DNA from: JBGTFE01 sp036403235
Lineage (GTDB): Bacteria; Acidobacteriota; Blastocatellia; Pyrinomonadales; Pyrinomonadaceae
Length of the DNA stretch: 64,000 nucleotides
Assembly (NCBI GenBank): GCA_036403235.1
Contig: DASWRI010000026.1
Coordinates: 70,756-134,755, forward strand
Reading direction: 5' to 3'
The first letter of the stretch is position 1. Every line of letters begins with the position of its first letter. The translations under genes were made by a program, and so were the position numbers. Under the pieces are notes generated by a model, which saw only the letters and a program-made list of their open reading frames with translations, was not told the origin of the DNA and did no database searches. This document shows positions 41,273-51,374 of this stretch, in pieces.

Positions 41273-42547
41273 TTATTGGTCAAAAGGCAGAGGCAACGGG
41301 AACGGCGCAGGAACAACCGGGGTAATCGGCGGGTCGTTGACAAAAGCAACGACCGGGCAATTGACTTCAATTCCCGAGGCAAGCAGAAACGTGCCGCCCG
41401 GATTTCTGACAATAAACTGAGTTGCCAAAGTTCTGATTACGTTGCTGTCCGTTTGCGCCGTATTGCGTCCGGTCATTTCGTAAGTTCGCTTCCATTCGGT
41501 TAAGTGTAAATCCCACGCCGGACTATATTCCGAACGAAAAGGCTCGACCATCGTCGGGAAAACATCAATTACATTTCGAGCGTCGCCTCCGTTTCTCAAA
41601 GCCGCGAGCAAAGCCGTATTGCCGAGAGACGCGTTTTCGGCATTACGCCCGTCGATTATCAAATGATTTAATCCCTGCGCCGGCGGACTCGGCACGTTAG
41701 TTTGCCCGTTGACAAACGAGAAAATTGCCGCACGCGCCGAATCGGTTCTAAAATCGCCGTTCGGAAAAGGCAGCGTACCTAAAATCGGCGTAAACGTGGC
41801 GCGTTCTAAAATAGCAGCTTCCTCGCTCGAAGATTCAAGACCGAGATAAATGACTTCTTTTCCGGCGGCAAACGCGCGAATCATCAGCAAATCGACCGTC
41901 ATTGCAGTCGTATCAATCGCCAGAACGCGGTCGTGCGTGTTGGTGTGCGTCGTCACGTCAAAAGGCGCGTCTCCAACGGCAACAATGGTCGCGTTGTAAA
42001 CAATATTTGTTCCTCTCGGTTGAACGTAAGGCGTGTAATAAAGCCCGGCGCGCGCTCCGGCTTGTCCCGTCAGAAAAGGAAATCCTTTCGGACCGGGAAC
42101 GAGAACTCGATTCGGACTGAAATCGGGAATGCCTTGAAAGGCGACGGTTTGCGCCTGCGTGATATTTGCCGGAACATCCAGATACTGGACGCAGCCCGGA
42201 CAACCGCGAAAAGCATTGCCTAATTTTCTGGAAAAGTTCAGACCGATTTGCGTTGCCAATTGCTGGTCGGAAACGTCGGTTAAGATAAACCATACATTGC
42301 GCGTCATTTGCCCGTCATTATAAGTTCCGTGATGCAGCGGCAATCGGGCAAAGTGCTTTGTCAGATTAACCTGAATCGTGCTCGGCAAAACGTGTTTCGA
42401 TGCGGGCAGGATTTCATCTCCCGACCCAAAATCCCTTTTGTCCGGGTTCTGAGCAGCAGTATTAATAAAACTACCGCAAACTAAAACCAAACAAAGTAAA
42501 AAATACACACGAATACAGTATCGTAAAATTCTCTTTTTCTTCATCAA
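41273..42547 (-). CDS. Exported protein of unknown function
   Basis: A 424-residue protein with a signal peptide (about 1-32, ending NTAAQ). The mature part begins with a segment typical of periplasmic beta proteins (HFARLPLHHGTYNDGQMTRNVWFILTDVSD) and continues with NVPSPPAQGLNHLIIDGRNAENASLGN and a Pro-rich end (PPITPVVPAPFPLPLPFD). I do not recognise a domain. It has a Cys pair CPGC (CRGCPGCVQYLDVP region) that could bind metal or form a disulfide. It is a single gene; the haloperoxidase-like gene converges on it. Confidence 0.72.
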   Translation of the reverse strand: MMKKKRILRYCIRVYFLLCLVLVCGSFINTAAQNPDKRDFGSGDEILPASKHVLPSTIQVNLTKHFARLPLHHGTYNDGQMTRNVWFILTDVSDQQLATQIGLNFSRKLGNAFRGCPGCVQYLDVPANITQAQTVAFQGIPDFSPNRVLVPGPKGFPFLTGQAGARAGLYYTPYVQPRGTNIVYNATIVAVGDAPFDVTTHTNTHDRVLAIDTTAMTVDLLMIRAFAAGKEVIYLGLESSSEEAAILERATFTPILGTLPFPNGDFRTDSARAAIFSFVNGQTNVPSPPAQGLNHLIIDGRNAENASLGNTALLAALRNGGDARNVIDVFPTMVEPFRSEYSPAWDLHLTEWKRTYEMTGRNTAQTDSNVIRTLATQFIVRNPGGTFLLASGIEVNCPVVAFVNDPPITPVVPAPFPLPLPFDQ

Positions 42548-42861
42548 AATAATCCCTCCCTTGTTTTGTTGAAATATTTACAAACAGCAATTGCATCCAA
42601 ACGAATTACCGCTTTACTGGTATTAACCTATCGCGGCTTTTGACCGTAATAAGCCGTTCAAACAACACTTTTGCAACGCTAGGTTATACCAATCGGGAAA
42701 GGAAGTCTTGTCACCAAACGGACATAAAAACCGCATTTATTGTTATAATATTTAAGAAGAAATCAGCGATTGAATTTATTATTTTTTATAAGTCGTAATC
42801 ATCGAATTATAAAAAATAATTCTTTTAACGGGTTATAAAAAAACAGTTTTATTTTTTTGAA
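42548..42861. other. 314-bp divergent intergenic region upstream of the Crp/Fnr gene
   Basis: AT-rich promoter region for the exported-protein gene (leftward) and the Crp/Fnr gene (rightward). It contains the first copy of the 16-bp repeat TGTCACCAAACGGACA at 42709-42724 and no credible gene. Confidence 0.5.
42709..42724. promoter_or_regulatory. TGTC-N8-GACA direct repeat copy 1, possible Crp/Fnr operator
   Basis: TGTCACCAAACGGACA has dyad ends TGTC/GACA. An exact second copy is at 43706-43721, so the pair brackets the Crp/Fnr gene. Copy 1 is 138 bp upstream of its start. Confidence 0.5.
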
Positions 42862-43593
42862 ATGGTAAAGAAAAAAGAATCACTTAATCTAAAATTTCCG
42901 AAAGGCGAGCATGGAAATTGCCGGACGCTGACCGAGATAACGGTTGAGAATCTTCCGGCAGATGGTTCATTAGGAGCTTTGCTGCAATTTGCGCGTCGGT
43001 CTTTCGTCTGGCAGCCGGGCGACCGCGCCGACCGGATTTATTTTCTGAAAGAAGGACGCGTCGGCATTACGAGCGTTGACCGCGACGGGCGCGAAGCCGT
43101 GCTCGGAATGATTGTCGCGGGCGAGCCTTTCGGCGAATTATGTTTTTGCGGCGGTCCGACCGAAGTGCGCAGCACGACGGCAACAGCAGTTACCACCAGC
43201 CTTATTTTTGAAATTACGATTGAAGATTTTATTGCTTATATGCAGCAGAGCGACGAGGTTTTAGGAAAATTCCTGTTTACATTCTGCATTAGGCTTTCAC
43301 ATTCAGAAAAACGAATCGCCATCCTTGCCTTGCGCGGAGTCGAGGAAAGATTGGGACACACTCTTCTGCATCTTGCCCGCACGCGCGGAAATCCTGTTAA
43401 TCCCGAAAATCCGAATCAAGTAAGAATTGGAATAACGCACGAGGAGCTGTCGGGCTTAAGCGCGCTTAGCCGTCAACGCGTAACTATTATGATGAACCGC
43501 TTTCGCAGGCTCGGATTAGTTCAATACAGCCGCCGCGAGCCGCTCGTCGTCAATATAAATGCGCTTGCCGAGCATCTTTATGAAAGCGCGTAA
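42862..43593 (+). CDS. Crp/Fnr family transcriptional regulator
   Basis: A 243-residue regulator: cyclic-nucleotide-binding-type beta roll (about 45-150: FVWQPGDRADRIYFLKEGRVGI, then GEPFGELCFCGG), dimer helix and C-terminal winged helix with GITHEELSGLSALSRQRVTI (about 192-211). No Cys cluster for an Fe-S centre is visible at the N-terminus, so it is not a classical Fnr; the effector could be a nucleotide or another small ligand. It may regulate itself or the neighbours through the flanking 16-bp repeats. Confidence 0.92.
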   Translation: MVKKKESLNLKFPKGEHGNCRTLTEITVENLPADGSLGALLQFARRSFVWQPGDRADRIYFLKEGRVGITSVDRDGREAVLGMIVAGEPFGELCFCGGPTEVRSTTATAVTTSLIFEITIEDFIAYMQQSDEVLGKFLFTFCIRLSHSEKRIAILALRGVEERLGHTLLHLARTRGNPVNPENPNQVRIGITHEELSGLSALSRQRVTIMMNRFRRLGLVQYSRREPLVVNINALAEHLYESA

Positions 43594-44556
43594 CTTATTA
43601 GATGATTTTTTACCCAACTGTTTAAACGAGCAATATATTAAAGAATAGAGAAAACTTGAAAAAATCCACAGCTTAGAAAGTTTCTTTTGTTAAATCCAGC
43701 TCTCATGTCACCAAACGGACAAATCTTTTGCTGATAGGCGATGTAAAATTTAACAGATGAATTTTATCTGCAAATTTGCGGCAAAAAGGAACCTTGCTGT
43801 GATTTTGCATTACCGGTTTGATTGCTCTGTTTTGTTACAGCTTTCTTCAAAAAAGATTAATACGGCAGTGATTTTATAAATAAAAGGGGAGAAGAAGGCA
43901 ATAAACAGGGGACGGCCGAGATTTCGTTTATTTGGCGCGGGTTTAATTTTTGTTTAATTTTCAACGCTGTGTCGCTCAGGGCGCAGACTTACGAGGTTGT
44001 AATTTACACTCCCACGACAGGTTTCAACGAAACTAACGGCTACGGTTTGGGCGGCGTGCAGCGAGTCGGCGCAGCGCGCATTGCGGACGCGGTTTATCCC
44101 GAACACACGCACGCGCTTTTGTGGCTCGGCAAGCGGCAGTCCAGGACAAAAACGAATTATTCTCGCTATCGTGGCAGCCATCCCAAACCGGAACTTATCG
44201 AATTCAGGCGCGGGCGACTGATAACCTCGGCGCAAGCACATTTTCGCGCCCGGTAATTATTCGAATTACCAAATAGGCTAAATAAATTGTCGGAAAATAT
44301 TGAAATTAAATAATGAATTGAACAATTAACGGGATTGCGGCGATTGCGCGTAAGCTTTCGCCCCAAGTTCGGCGAGACAGAGCAAAACAGAATCTTATTT
44401 TTAATCGAGCTGGCAAACCGTGAGCTTGATTTATTCTTTAAGACGGAAGCCGCTAAAAAGAATTAAAAGCCAAAGTTGAAACAGCCGAAGATGAGAACTT
44501 CTCACGCCGCGCGACTCGATGCAGAGTTAAGGGAAACCAAAATCTAAAATCGCCAT
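43594..44556. pseudogene. Long non-coding stretch with a degraded coding relic (about 43969-44256)
   Basis: Nearly 1 kb without an intact gene. The plus-strand frame at 43969-44256 (95 codons) contains NGYGLGGVQRVGAARIADA and HTHALLWLGK, which weakly recall HAF-type extracellular repeats (GYGIN-x-x-GQVVG ... HAFLW). It has no ribosome-binding site and no clean start. I regard it as a relic at best; the rest of the stretch is AT-rich and shows nothing beyond the second 16-bp repeat at 43706-43721. Confidence 0.25.
43706..43721. promoter_or_regulatory. TGTC-N8-GACA direct repeat copy 2
   Basis: Identical to the sequence at 42709-42724, 113 bp past the Crp/Fnr stop codon. Confidence 0.5.
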
Positions 44557-45259
44557 TTATGGAGCGACGAAACCGCTCAGCGGATTTCCGTAGAAAAGCT
44601 CGGCGGCTTTCCACGCTGCCGCGTTCCATTTATCGAGATTGCCCATTAGTTTAACCGGCACGACCGTCTTGTAATGAGTCAGAAAAATCTGGTTCGAAAA
44701 AGCGTTCGGCGCAATCCAGCCTTTTTGGTCGATGGCAAATTTCATCTCGCGCACCTGCGTGCCTTTGTAGAAAATCTTGACCGTGTATTCACCGGTTCGG
44801 TCACGCGTGAAAGCCGCGTTCGGGAATTTGTTTCGAACCCAATTGTTGTTTTCGAGAATGAAATTGTTCCATTCAAAAAACCACTGTGTTAACTGGCAGG
44901 TTTCCCTAAACTGGTAGCATTCGTCGCTGCGTTTATCCGAGGTACTGATGGTTTCGCCTTCGTCGGTCGAGGTGATTTGCCATAAACACCGGCACGTTTG
45001 GCGGCAGCGGTCTTTGAACGGCTTGAGCCGCCGTATTTTTCGATTGTTTGTTCGCAGGAAACGCGGACGACCTTTCAGGCTGATTGCCTTGATTCCTGTT
45101 TCCGTTATTTTGTTCGCTGCTGCTTGGCGGCGTTTGCTCTTTCGGTTTCTCGACTTTCGGCAGTTTGGGGATTTTTATTTGAAACTGCGCCGAAATGTGT
45201 TGGAAACAAAAAGCCAAAATGACGGCTGAGGCAAATAATGTAAATATTTTCTTTTTCAT
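44557..45259 (-). pseudogene. Exported protein (QFxIKIPK family) split by one frameshift
   Basis: The start at 45259 opens a frame with signal peptide and mature start AQFQIKIPKLPKVEKPK that runs to 44933. In the next frame the same strand reads on as ITSTDEGETISTSDKRSDE, then LTQWFFEWNNFILENNNW and VREMKFAIDQKGWIAPNAF down to a stop at 44557. The two parts overlap in the region 44960-45010, so one indel would restore about 234 codons. The mature N-terminus resembles the next gene (AQFTIKIPKIKVEKPK), so the two are paralogues. Function unknown. Confidence 0.7.
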
Positions 45260-45284
45260 GATTGTTAAATTTCTCGTCTGCGGC

Positions 45285-45730
45285 TTAAAAAATCGTGACC
45301 GGTTTGTCCACCAAGGTTTTCACGCCTTCAGCTAAACTTTTTTCTTTGGTTTTCAAATCTTTAATTTTCGTCGAAAATGAATCGTTGTCTTTGAAGTTGA
45401 TGCCTTCCTGTACGATTTGAAGCTGAACGGCGACGAGCTTCGTCCATTTTTCGTAATTTCCTTTTAGGAGCAAAGATTTTCCAATGTTGTCGTCCGTCGC
45501 CGTAACATTTCCGCCGCTTGCTTCGTTGAATTTCGCGACAGCGGCGGTGAACTTTTCCTGCGCCGTTTTGAAGTCGGCGTGTTGTTGCCGTCGTCTGTTT
45601 TTGACGTTTCCGGTTTAGGCTTTTCGACCTTTATTTTCGGAATCTTTATCGTGAACTGTGCGGACGCAGTCTGAAACGAAAACGCCCCTATGAACATAAA
45701 AATAACTGTTAATAACACGTTTTTTTTCAT
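45285..45730 (-). pseudogene. Paralogous exported protein (QFxIKIPK family) split by one frameshift
   Basis: From 45730 the frame has a signal peptide ending ASAQ and continues AQFTIKIPKIKVEKPKPETS, then turns to basic nonsense (KRRRKSSPP). In another frame of the same strand the natural continuation DFKTAQEKFTAAVAKFNEAS reads through NIGKSLLLKGNYEKWTKL to the stop at 45285. A one-base shift near 45590 would rejoin them to about 148 codons. Function unknown; probably periplasmic. Confidence 0.7.
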
Positions 45731-45828
45731 ATATAAACTCCTTCTCCCAAATTTTTGGGTTGTTTCTTTATCGCCGGATAATTCAGTTCGGTTTTACCGT
45801 TTCCTCTAAAATTACCGCGATTTTTCTC

Positions 45829-45869
45829 CTCTATTTATTAGCGCGACGATTTTAAAAAACAGAGGTCAA
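45829..45869. repeat. About 40-bp direct repeat, copy 1 (CTCTATTTATTAGCGCGACG)
   Basis: CTCTATTTATTAGCGCGACGATTTT followed by (A/G)AAAAAC and AGGTCA is repeated at 46685-46726 in the same orientation with only a few changes. Copy 1 lies upstream of the minus-strand gene at 45730. The listed motif is shortened to stay within a short string: the core is TTAGCGCGACGATTTT. Confidence 0.7.
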
Positions 45870-45947
45870 AAAAATTTTGAGAAATTCGTTTTTCGGAAAA
45901 ATTTTATAAAAAGAGATTTTTTCCGAAATAAATTCTATGAATCTGAA

Positions 45948-46550
45948 TTATTGTCTGACTGTTCCTTCATCCCGCCGCTGGACGGGCATTGAGTTAAGCA
46001 GCGCCAGAATTTCCGGCTGATTTTCCAATAGAGGCGGAACGACGGCCGTGCCGTTCTCAAAAACCATTTCGACGGTCACTTTTTCAACTCCCGCGAGAAT
46101 TGCCGCCCGGACCATCGAAATGGCAAGCTGATGGCTGTTAATTTTGGTATTGACCTTTTTATAATTGAGAAAGTGGAGTTTTTCCCAGCCGTATTTTTGT
46201 CCGCCGCGTGTTTCCACTCCGGCGGAACTGATGAATTTTGCGAACTTTCGGCGGGTAAATTTCAATAAAAAGAAAATTACCAGAGCAAATAATCCGAAAA
46301 TTACGAGAAAAATCGTGCCGCCGAATAAACCGCCGGAAACCTTTTGACTCCACCCATTAGCAAGAAAAGCGGTGATCGCCGAATAAAAAAACAACAGCGG
46401 AATCCCCAGAAAAATCAGCGCGAGAAACGCGAAACAGAAGCCGAGAAGAATCCTGGCAAACAGAGAGTTTCCTTTTAGTTTGACTTCGACCGCTTGAGGC
46501 AAATTCTGCCTTGCCCAATTGACCACGGGTTGATTGATAAATTGATTCAT
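45948..46550 (-). CDS. Membrane protein with two helices, unknown function
   Basis: A 200-residue protein with two hydrophobic segments (about 32-62 and 76-96) close together, and a C-terminal domain after about 100 (KYGWEKLHFLNYKKVNTKI, then EKVTVEMVFENGTAVVPPLL). The C-terminal half has no recognised domain. It lies between the two copies of the 40-bp repeat. The start MNQFINQPVVNWARQ lacks a clear ribosome-binding site. Confidence 0.65.
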   Translation of the reverse strand: MNQFINQPVVNWARQNLPQAVEVKLKGNSLFARILLGFCFAFLALIFLGIPLLFFYSAITAFLANGWSQKVSGGLFGGTIFLVIFGLFALVIFFLLKFTRRKFAKFISSAGVETRGGQKYGWEKLHFLNYKKVNTKINSHQLAISMVRAAILAGVEKVTVEMVFENGTAVVPPLLENQPEILALLNSMPVQRRDEGTVRQ

Positions 46551-46684
46551 AATTTAATTTTCCTATTTTATCGTCCAGATGACAGAAGCAATTTCCGGCG
46601 AAAACCAGTTTCAGCTTCCGGCGAGCTATGCTATTATTCGGTTTATTCGGACTTACTTTTTGTCCTTAAAACGCTTAAAATTTC

Positions 46685-46726
46685 CCTCTATTTATTAGCG
46701 CGACGATTTTGAAAAACGCAGGTCAT
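46685..46726. repeat. About 40-bp direct repeat, copy 2, upstream of the ECF sigma gene
   Basis: Same core TTAGCGCGACGATTTT as copy 1, 62-103 bp before the sigma factor start. It may contain the sigma factor's own promoter. Confidence 0.7.
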
Positions 46727-46787
46727 TTTTTTTGAGATTTGAATGACGAGGAAAAAATGTTGAGAGAAATCTTTTTAGAAGAGCGCG

Positions 46788-47359
46788 ATGGAAAAGCAAA
46801 TTGATGCCGGTGAAATAACCGAAATATTGCAGAATTGGAGCGATAATAAAAATCCCGAAAACAACAACGCTCTTTTTAATCTCGTTTATGACGAGCTGCG
46901 CCGTCAGGCACATTGGTTTCTTCAAAAAGAACGCCGCGAGCATACGCTCCAAACCACCGCTTTGGTTCACGAGGCGTATCTCAAGCTCAGCGACCAAAAA
47001 AAGGATCATGGGAAAGCCGCTCGCAGTTTTTCGCCGTCGCCGCGACGCTGATGCGGCGAATCTTGATTGATTACGCAAAGCAGAGGCATCGCGTCAAACG
47101 CGGCGCAAATGAAGACTTACCGCTGGAAGAAGCTTTAACGGTTACCGTTAGTGATACAAGCTTTGATTTGCTGGCGCTCGACGATGCATTAAACCGGCTT
47201 GCCGAAAAGGAAGAATCTCTGGCAAAAATAGTCGAATTAAGGTTTTTCAGCGGCCTGGACGTGCCCGAAACCGCGAAGGTTCTGAATGTGTCCGAATCTA
47301 CCGTCAAACGCGATTGGGCAATGGCAAAAGCATGGCTTCATCGAGAACTGACGAGGTAG
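46788..47359 (+). pseudogene. ECF-type RNA polymerase sigma factor, frameshifted at an A7 run
   Basis: The frame at 46788 encodes region 2 (FNLVYDELRRQAHWFLQKE, TLQTTALVHEAYLKLSDQ), and the next frame continues SQFFAVAATLMRRILIDYAK and region 4 (VPETAKVLNVSESTVKRDW) to 47359. Together they make a sigma factor of the ECF group often encoded beside Ser/Thr kinases. The break falls at the seven-A run 46996-47002, where a single-base change or transcript slippage would restore about 190 codons. It precedes the kinase gene as expected for this family. Confidence 0.8.
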
Positions 47360-47432
47360 GAAATAACCTCCGAACCGCAGATTATTCTTCGAAAATGTGT
47401 TCGTCGGCCGCCGAGGCTGTAAATTTTCAAAA

Positions 47433-50400
47433 GTGGATGATAAATGGCAAAAGATAAGAGAGATTTTTGACGCGGCTCTGCGCCAAAAGGCTGAAGAACG
47501 CCCGAATTTCGTTGTTGCGGCTTGCGGTGAGGACGAATCCCTGCTTGCGGAAGTCGAATCGCTTTTGTCATCGCTCGACGGCGCGGAGAGTTTTATGGAA
47601 ACGCCAGCCGTCGCCGAAGTCGACGACGACATCGGAGCTGAAACAAAAAAGCTCGCACGCGGGAAATGTTTCAATCATTACGAAATCGTCGAACAAATCG
47701 GCGCGGGCGGAATGGGTGAAGTCTATCTCGCCCGCGATAAAAAACTTGGACGGCAAGTTGCCGTCAAAATTCTCAACGAACAATTCAGTCGCGACGAATC
47801 GAATCTTCAGCGATTTCTCCGCGAAGCCAAATCCGCGTCCGGCTTGAATCATCCGAATATTCTGGTCGTTCACGAAGTCGGCGAATCGGACAATGCGCAT
47901 TACATCGTCAGCGAATTTATCAAAGGCAAAACGCTGCGCGAAAGACTCAAAGAATCCGCGTTGTCGCTGGCGGAAGTTTTGGACATCGCCATTCAAACCG
48001 CCAGCGCGCTCGCCGCCGCGCACGAAGCGCGCCTTGCGCACCGCGACATCAAGCCGGAAAACGTAATGATTCGCCCGGACGGATTTGTGAAGGTCTTGGA
48101 TTTCGGTCTGGCGAAACTCGTCGAACAGAAAAACAAATCCGCTCTCGGCCTGGAAGATTCAACCGCCGTGCAAAATCAAACGGCAAAAGGCGTGATAATG
48201 GGCACGGTCAATTATATGTCGCCCGAACAGGCAAAAGCCGAACGGGTTGACGAGCGCACCGACATTTTCAGTCTCGGCATTTTGATTTACGAAATGATTG
48301 CAGGCAGAACGCCGTTTGCGGGCGATTCGATGTCGGAGACTTTTGCGAATTTGATAAACGCCGAACCGCTGCCGCTTTCGCGTTTCGCAACGAACGTGCC
48401 TGAAGAATTGCAGCGCATAGTTTCAAAAATGCTGCGCAAAAACAGAGACAAGCGTTATCAAACGATGAAGGACGTTCTCACGGATTTGAAAGATGTCAAA
48501 CAAGACTCAGAGTCTCAGAATAAATTGGAACGAACCGCAGCACAAGACGGTGAAGAAGCGAAAACGCAAATCTTCAAAGCCACAACAAGCGATGTTGCCC
48601 CGCACTCAACTTCGAGCGCGAAATATATTGTCAATAGCATCACACGCCATAAGCGGTTAGCCGTTCTCGGCTTAGTACCGCTCATGGTAGCGTCAATAGC
48701 CCTGTTCTTCTTCCTCAACCGACCCCCGGTCTTAACCGAGAAGGATACGATCCTACTTGCCGATTTCATCAACACTACCGGCGACGCAACCTTTGACGGC
48801 TCGACACTTAAGCAGGCACTGTCCGTGCAACTGCGCCAGACCCCTTTTCTAAACCTCTATCCCGAGGAGGGCGTGCACGAAACGCTGCGCTACATGGGAC
48901 GCGCCGAGGGCGAGCCCATCACGCCGCAAATCGGAAGAGAAATCTGCCGGCGCCGCGGATTAAAAGCCCTGCTCGTCGGGACGATTTCGGGTCTCGGTCA
49001 GCACTATGTGATCACACTAGAGGCAGTGAACGGGCTGACGGGCGAAACGATTGCCAGCCGGCAACTCGAGGCGGAAAGTAAGGAGCAGGTTCTCAGAGCG
49101 CTCGGACAGGCGGCATTCGACTTGCGACAGCAGCTCGGCGAGTCGTTGAACACGCTTCAGAAATACAACGCGCCGGTCGAGCAGGCGACGACCCCGTCGC
49201 TCGAAGCGTTGAACGTTTATTCGAAGGGCTTGGAACAAATTTACAGCGGGGACTACAAGGCGGCGCTTCCGCTTTTCAATCGCGCGGTGGAACTCGATCC
49301 GAATTTCGCCGAAGCCTACCTCTGGCTGTCGTGGACATACTCGAATTTCGGTGACTTGGCTAAGGCTGCGGATGCTGCGGCAAAGGCTTACGCCTTGCGC
49401 AGTCGCGTAACAGAACTTGAGAAGCTGCATATCGAAGAGATCTATCATCTGTTCACCACGGGAGATTTTGAAAAGCAAAAAGAAGCCGACGAGGTAATCA
49501 AGCGACTCTACCCCAACGATTGGCTGGCTCCCGCCAGTCTGGGCTTTGGCTACCTTCGCATCGGACAACTCGAGCAAGCTCTCACCGAATTTCGTAAAGC
49601 TATTAGCGCAAATCCGAACGAATGCCATCTGTATATGAACGCTTCGACCATCCTGATCCGTCTTAATCGGTTCGATGAAGCGCGAGAAACTATCAAGCAA
49701 GCGCAGACGCTCAACCTCGATCACCCCGCCTATCGGTCTAATCTCTATCTGATTGGTCTGGCACAGGGAGATGCGGCAGAGACGCAACAGCAATTGGAGT
49801 CGGTGCGAAAAGTAGATGGTGAGGCGGAAGCTCTCGCCTTCGAAGCGAGCGCTGAGATTTTTTCCGGACACTGGCGTAGAGCGCAAGAGCTATACAGTCG
49901 CGCGGCAGCATTGTCCGGCAAGCCGTCCCCTACGGAACGAAGGCGACTCTTCCTATCAAGGCTACTATTGCCGGAGCGCTTTTCGGTTTCTGTCAGCCTG
50001 CTACGAATGATGTCAGCCAAGCTCTGGCAATTTCGCGGCTAAATTCTCCGGTCCAAATCTTATATGTGCCTGTCCTTGCTAACGGCTCGTTGTGCGGCGA
50101 CGCGGGCGAAGCGCAAAAGCTCGCCGACGAACAAGTGAGGCGTTATCCGAACGCGACTCTTCTGCGTATATATTCACAACCTATCATCCGCGCGGCGGCG
50201 GCGCTGCAACGCGATCGCGCCGATCAAGCCATCGAATTCTTGAACGCGGCGATACCTTACGAAGGCGGGGACGCGGGATTCTGTCCCGACTACCTTCGCG
50301 GTCAGTCCTATTTGAGACTGCGCCGCGGCGCTGAGGCTGCAGCCGAGTTTCAAAAGATCCTCGACCGCCGGGGCTGGGACCCAGTTTCGCCGATATACCC

Positions 50401-50557
50401 GCTGGCGCACGTCGGCATCGCCCGCGCGGCGGTGCTGACGGGCGATGCCGCAAAAGCGCGCAAGTCCTATCAAGACTTCCTTGCACTCTGGAAAGATGCC
50501 GATGCAGATATTCCAATTCTGATTGAAGCAAAACAGGAATACGAAAAGTTAAAGTGA
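47433..50557 (+). pseudogene. Ser/Thr protein kinase with TPR C-terminus, frameshifted near 49.93 kb
   Basis: The start is probably the GTG at 47433, giving DDKWQKIREIFDAALRQ as in the paralogue at 50643. The kinase domain is complete: GAGGMGEVYLA, VAVKIL, HRDIKPENVM and DFGLAK. A membrane helix (about LAVLGLVPLMVASIALFFF) and a TPR region follow (ALNVYSKGLEQIYSGDYKAA). At about 49930 the frame goes wrong. A different frame carries the natural end, ATLPIKATIAGALFGFCQ, then NGSLCGDAGEAQKLADEQVR to the stop at 50557. Repairing it gives about 1040 codons. The kinase part is still translatable up to 50042. Confidence 0.78.
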
Positions 50558-50642
50558 GAATTGATAATATAAAGATTTCAAAAATATAAGCGAAAAGTTA
50601 ATGTCGCAACATTGCCAGCAAATCAATCGTCCAAAGATAGAA

Positions 50643-51167
50643 ATGGCTGACGAAAAATGGCAAAAGGTGAGGGAGATTTTTGATTCGGCGCTGCGCCGCC
50701 AGCCAGAAGAACGCCGGAAATTTGTCTTTGAAGTTTGCGGCGATGATAAAACGCTGCTTGCCGAAGTCGAATCGCTTTTATCGTCGCTCGACGGCGCGGA
50801 CAGTTTTCTGGAAACGCCGATTATATCTCAGGTCGGCGATATCATCCAGCCAAAGTACCAAACGCTCGCGCCGGGTATCTCGCTTAGTCATTACGAAATC
50901 GCTAAGCAAATCGGGATGGGCGGAATGGGCGAGGTTTACTTGGCGCAAGACAAAAAGCTCGACCGGAAAGTCGCCGTCAAAATCCTCAACAAAGAATTCA
51001 GACGGCAGGAATCGAATCTAAATCGCTTCGTTCGTGAAGCGAAAGCGGCATCGGCTTTGAGTCATATGCTCGGATGGTCTAATTACCTCGCGCTCGACAA
51101 ACTCAAGTCCGACCCGCGTTGGAAAGATGTCGCGCGGCGGATGAACTTGCCCCAAAACCCTAGTTAA
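50643..51167 (+). pseudogene. Ser/Thr kinase paralogue with large internal deletion
   Basis: The first 140 residues (MADEKWQKVREIFDSALRRQ, G-loop GMGGMGEVYLA, VAVKIL, FVREAKAASALSH) match the kinase just upstream. After ASALSH the sequence jumps to MLGWSNYLALDKLKSDPRWK and ends DVARRMNLPQNPS, typical of the far C-terminus of such kinases. HRD and DFG motifs and the TPRs are missing, so this is an in-frame fusion of the two ends after loss of about 2 kb. The product of 174 residues cannot be a kinase. Confidence 0.8.
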
Positions 51168-51347
51168 CCAATGATGCTGGTTTGTAAAAAGCTAAGTTGT
51201 TCAAAACAAAGGAAACCTATTTTTACTTTGAAAGTGATTTCCCTTGGATTTCAGTAAATTTCGGCAAAATCGCGAAAATAACGTTTTTTATAAATCACTG
51301 GGGGTTTTTATTTTCAACCTCGCGAACTAGCACCAATGGTTAATTAG
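51161..51347. repeat. Imperfect inverted repeat flanking 187 bp after the deleted kinase
   Basis: TAGTTAACCAATGATGCTGG (51161-51180) and the reverse complement of CTAGCACCAATGGTTAATTA (51328-51347) match at about 15 of 20 positions. The enclosed AT-rich DNA has no gene. Confidence 0.4.
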
Positions 51348-51374
51348 CACTTGTATAATATATTCAAAAGGCGA

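Noticed and set aside
43969..44256. An intact 95-codon gene
   Set aside because: No start signal, only a weak HAF-like resemblance, and surrounding DNA looks decayed, so it is listed only as a relic.
46695..47078. A 127-codon minus-strand frame over the sigma factor gene
   Set aside because: Antisense to sigma regions 2 and linker, which are clear in the plus strand.
49017..49886. A 289-codon minus-strand frame inside the kinase TPR region
   Set aside because: Antisense shadow of a recognisable TPR sequence, no ribosome-binding site and no family resemblance.
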